Source: Gammaproteobacteria bacterium (GTDB lineage: Bacteria > Pseudomonadota > Gammaproteobacteria > Pseudomonadales > Azotimanducaceae). From it: a stretch of DNA of 55,738 nucleotides. A program made the position numbers and the translations under genes. Below are positions 53,366-55,738 of the stretch, piece by piece (position 1 is the stretch's first letter; every line of letters begins with the position of its first letter). A model generated the notes under the pieces. It did not search any database and was not told where the DNA came from. It saw nothing but the letters and a program-made list of their open reading frames with translations. Where the stretch lies: positions 1 to 55,738 of the forward strand of contig JAPPND010000065.1 of assembly GCA_028818795.1 (NCBI GenBank), read 5' to 3'.

Positions 53366-53619
53366 CGCCGTTTCGCGTTGCGCTTGCCCGACCCCCGTGC
53401 CTCAAGCTCCAGAAGCCTGTCCCGGAACTCCGTCAAGCGCGTCACGGCAGCAGCATCGTCGCCGTGGGTGGGCGGCGGCGAGAGGCCCCACTGTATCCGC
53501 ACCATTGCCTCGCAAACCTGATCGAACGAGCGCGGCGGCGGAGGCGCGGCGGCGGGCAGACTCGCCTTCCATTCGCCTATCCGGCGAAAGTAGCTGCGGT
53601 CCCGCTCCGAAACTGCCAT
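53362..53619 (-). CDS. Small partner protein of the AbiEii-like NTase (putative antitoxin)
   Basis: An 85-residue charged protein (MAVSERDRSYFRRIGEWKAS, then a Pro-rich link and a helical C-terminus RLTEFRDRLLELEARG). I do not recognise a DNA-binding fold, but the position and four-base overlap with the NTase are those of an antitoxin. A TATTAT box on the minus strand (about 53650-53656) could be its promoter. A partly deleted copy lies at 54221-54432. Confidence 0.72.
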   Translation of the reverse strand: MAVSERDRSYFRRIGEWKASLPAAAPPPPRSFDQVCEAMVRIQWGLSPPPTHGDDAAAVTRLTEFRDRLLELEARGSGKRNAKRR

Positions 53620-53787
53620 TGGCCAACCTGAAAGCACTGCAGCACCTTGCCAATAATAGCCTGTTCCCCAGCCAACACTCTCGCCGAAAGCGGAAGGATG
53701 CGCTGGCGCCGACCGGCTACTGGCGGCGCGTGATCGCACGGCGTCAATCCGACCAATCTCCATTGCCCTATCCGGTATCCTCTCCCC

Positions 53788-54444
53788 ATGCCGCAAATCG
53801 ACATCGACAAGCTTCTGGCCGCGATGAACGAGGGCAGCTACCAGTCCCGTTGCGCCGCCATCCGATCCCTGTGCCCATGCCGGAACAACCGCGTTCGGGA
53901 CCTTGAGGTCTGGGCCGAGATCTTCCGCAACGCACGCGAAGGCGGTCTTCGGGAACGAGACCAGGCGGCGCACGCCATCGGCACGCTTACCGAGAAGGCC
54001 GCCAAGAACGACGAGTGGCGTGACCTGCTCTACGCCTTCCGCCACGAACTCGACGCGCTCATGCGCGATACGCGCTCGGCCCGCGTCGTCCTGGGCCAGA
54101 TGAAGAAGCACGGCCATGCGCATCGCGGCGCCGCGCGCCAAGGCTATCGCCGACGCCGGACGATCCTCGATCTCAAGACGCCCAAGGAGCTTGCCGACTG
54201 GGTCAACGGCCACCTGGGATGTAGATGCGCCGCAAGGCTCTCGTCGATCATCGGCGTTTCGCGTTGCGCCTACCCGGCTGCCGTGCCTCAAGCTTCAGCA
54301 GCCGATCGCGGAAATCCGAATGGGGGGCAGGCTCGCCCTCCATTCGCCTATCCGGCGGAAGTAGCTCCGGTCTCGTTCCGAAACTGCCATCGGCCAATCC
54401 TCAACCGCAGCAGCACCTTGCCAATAATGCGCTACGATGCGTGA
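53788..54444 (+). CDS. HEAT-repeat-like protein with a C-terminus overwritten by duplicated sequence
   Basis: 218 residues as read. Residues 1-~143 are regular helical pairs (LLAAMNEGSYQSRCAAIRSL, DQAAHAIGTLTEKAAKNDEW) resembling HEAT-type repeats, ending at DLKTPKELADWVNG. From about 54221 the frame runs into the reverse of the duplicated antitoxin/NTase junction, so the last ~74 residues (rich in Pro, Ala, Ser) are probably not original. The parent gene may have continued further. Confidence 0.6.
   Translation: MPQIDIDKLLAAMNEGSYQSRCAAIRSLCPCRNNRVRDLEVWAEIFRNAREGGLRERDQAAHAIGTLTEKAAKNDEWRDLLYAFRHELDALMRDTRSARVVLGQMKKHGHAHRGAARQGYRRRRTILDLKTPKELADWVNGHLGCRCAARLSSIIGVSRCAYPAAVPQASAADRGNPNGGQARPPFAYPAEVAPVSFRNCHRPILNRSSTLPIMRYDA
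54221..54432 (-). pseudogene. Partial duplicate of the AbiEii-like antitoxin/toxin junction
   Basis: Matches 53335-53432 and about 53554-53660 with scattered differences, with the ~120 bases between those blocks deleted. On the minus strand it retains the antitoxin start MAVSERDRSYFRRIGEW (ATG at 54390), a shortened end with RRNAKRR, and the toxin start MIDESLAAHL, then stops at the junction with the HEAT-like gene. It also carries the antitoxin upstream sequence. Confidence 0.75.
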
Positions 54445-54474
54445 CTCCAGCGCCCCTCCGACGAGACCACGCCG

Positions 54475-55738
54475 ATGGCCGAGCGCTTCTTCAACACGTC
54501 CGGGCCGGTGGTGCCCCCACGGCACTACAGCATTCCCCCGCTCGAGCGTTTCGACCTCGACGAAGTGCTACGCCTAATCGGGGACGAGCGCTACTTCGTG
54601 CTGCACGCCCCGCGGCAGACCGGGAAGACCTCCGCGTTGCTGGCGCTGCGCGACCTCCTGAACGAAGGGAGCGAGTACCGCTGCGTGTACGCCAACGTTG
54701 AAACCGGACAGACGGCGCGGGGCGATGTGGCCGCCGGGATCCAGACCGTTCTGGCGGAGATCTCCGAACGTGCGCTCGTCACCTTGGGCGATGGCTTTCT
54801 GGACGAAACATGGGAGCGGACGCTGAACCGGGCCGGTCCTCACGGGGCCCTGCGCCAGGCCCTCGGCCGGTGGTCGCGGAACGACCCAAAGCCGCTTGTG
54901 CTCATGATCGACGAAATCGACGCGCTGGTAGGAGACACGCTGATCTCCGTGCTGCGCCAACTGCGCGCGGGGTACGACATGCGTCCGGCGGCGTTCCCGC
55001 AGAGCGTGATCCTGTGCGGCGTCCGCGACGTGCGCGACTACCGCATCCACTCCGAGTCGGCGGGCGAGATCGTCACGGGCGGCAGCGCCTTCAACATCAA
55101 GGCGGAGTCGCTGCGGCTGGGCGACCTCGACGAGGCCGACGTGCGCGCGCTGCTCCGCCAGCACACGATCGAGACCAGGCAGGGGTTCACCGATGCCGCG
55201 CTCGCCACGGTGTGGAACCAGTCCCAAGGGCAGCCATGGCTGGTCAATGCACTGGCCTACGAGGCATGCTTCAGGAACAAGGCCAACCGGGACCGATCGC
55301 GGATGATCGACGCGGAGGCGGTCATGGACGCCCGGGAGGAGCTCATCCTCGACCGCCAGACCCACCTGCACCAACTGGCGGACAAGCTACGCGAAGAGCG
55401 CGTACGGCGGGTAGTCGAGCCGGTCCTGAGCGGCGGCACGGGCGGGGCGGACGAGGCGAGCCCGGACGACGTGGAATACGTCCGGGATCTCGGCCTGCTG
55501 GCGCGGCGGGGCACGCGTCGGATCGCCAACCCGATCTACCGCGAGGTGATTCCGCGCGAGCTCATGTACGCCCGCGAGGACGAGATTCTCCAGGAGACCG
55601 AATGGTACGCGAAGCCGGACGGCGACCTAGACGTGGATGGACTGCTCACTGCGTTCCAGCGGTTCTTCCGGGAGCACTCGGAACACTGGATCGAGCGCTT
55701 CCAGTACAAGGAGGCGGGCCCGCAACTGCTGCTGCAGG
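54475..55738 (+). CDS. AAA-type ATPase (3'-partial)
   Basis: Open to the right edge, about 421 residues visible. The N-terminus MAERFFNTSGPVVPPRHYSI leads to Walker A LHAPRQTGKTSALLALRD and Walker B PLVLMIDEIDAL. The later part has LWNQSQGQPW-like (TVWNQSQGQPWLVNALAYEA) and YVRDLGLLARRG winged-helix-type segments, as in the AAA ATPases that precede a PD-(D/E)XK nuclease domain (the AAA/DUF1703-like group). The C-terminal domain is outside the window. Many members sit in defence or mobile islands, consistent with the neighbouring toxin-like pairs. Confidence 0.82.
   Translation, partial: MAERFFNTSGPVVPPRHYSIPPLERFDLDEVLRLIGDERYFVLHAPRQTGKTSALLALRDLLNEGSEYRCVYANVETGQTARGDVAAGIQTVLAEISERALVTLGDGFLDETWERTLNRAGPHGALRQALGRWSRNDPKPLVLMIDEIDALVGDTLISVLRQLRAGYDMRPAAFPQSVILCGVRDVRDYRIHSESAGEIVTGGSAFNIKAESLRLGDLDEADVRALLRQHTIETRQGFTDAALATVWNQSQGQPWLVNALAYEACFRNKANRDRSRMIDAEAVMDAREELILDRQTHLHQLADKLREERVRRVVEPVLSGGTGGADEASPDDVEYVRDLGLLARRGTRRIANPIYREVIPRELMYAREDEILQETEWYAKPDGDLDVDGLLTAFQRFFREHSEHWIERFQYKEAGPQLLLQ

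Noticed and set aside
1-55738. CRISPR arrays, tRNA, rRNA or insertion-sequence ends
   Set aside because: No regularly spaced repeats, cloverleaf-like segments, rRNA signatures or transposase motifs were found by reading.

Overview
This is a GC-rich (roughly 65 % by eye), gene-dense bacterial window. A TonB-dependent receptor (17551-20169), Tat-type signal peptides, a lipobox protein and Gram-negative style periplasmic binding proteins indicate a Gram-negative proteobacterium. The mix of a flavin-dependent halogenase, TPR-sulfotransferases, methylated-amine enzymes, many toxin-antitoxin-like pairs and short palindromic repeats fits a marine or host-associated proteobacterium, but that placement is inference. 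No rRNA, tRNA, CRISPR array, phage or complete insertion sequence was seen.

Layout. 1-4051: end of an ABC-2 permease/M1-like fusion and a duplicated YjbR-fold protein. 4380-9905: isoquinoline 1-oxidoreductase-type iron-sulfur and molybdopterin subunits, a lipoprotein, a luciferase-like oxidoreductase and a double GFA protein. 10184-17179: Uma2 nuclease-fold protein, PYROXD2-like flavoprotein, tryptophan-halogenase homologue, methylene-THF reductase, and a TPR-sulfotransferase broken by a frameshift. 17180-24933: promoter region with repeats, the TonB receptor, two Tat-exported members of an unrecognised family, a 5'-truncated cytochrome and a Rieske oxygenase. 24954-33154: VapBC-like pair, then homocysteine methyltransferase, fused polyamine-type permease and IclR regulator on the minus strand, divergent from a plus-strand run of unknown-family member, Tat-exported binding protein, methyltransferase and unknown-family member. 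33285-38679: RelE-like pair, decayed mcrB with intact mcrC, a second Uma2 protein and a fifth unknown-family member. 38699-46488: peptide-type binding protein, HEPN-MNT pair, PotA-like ATPase, MBL-fold hydrolase, intact TPR-sulfotransferase and Asp/Asn hydroxylase. 46660-52737: dimethylglycine/sarcosine dehydrogenase-like protein, trimethylamine-dehydrogenase-like protein, truncated transsulfuration enzyme and a propeller-like protein. 52838-55738: AbiEii-like pair with a partial duplicate, a repeat-type protein and an AAA ATPase running off the end.

Metabolic reading. A Rieske oxygenase, a dimethylglycine-dehydrogenase-like flavoprotein, a trimethylamine-dehydrogenase relative, a homocysteine methyltransferase, methylene-THF reductase, a glycine/sarcosine-methyltransferase-like protein and a polyamine-type ABC transporter together suggest uptake and demethylation of a methylated amine or betaine with methyl groups passed to homocysteine and folate. 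That pathway is inferred from families, not shown.

The most striking feature is a family of five paralogues (20274-21254, 21278-22240, 29510-30361, 32291-33154, 37828-38679) of about 283-326 residues that I do not recognise. They share motifs such as DGFVASxPQLLHAR, IWNTWF, HGGGxF, RAGG, MGxWHxxN and a C-terminal RYxAVAP. Two carry Tat signals and three have none, and they are interleaved with the uptake and methyl-transfer genes. A 20-base element identical at 17 positions lies upstream of both the TonB receptor and the dimethylglycine-dehydrogenase-like gene, which hints at a shared regulon.
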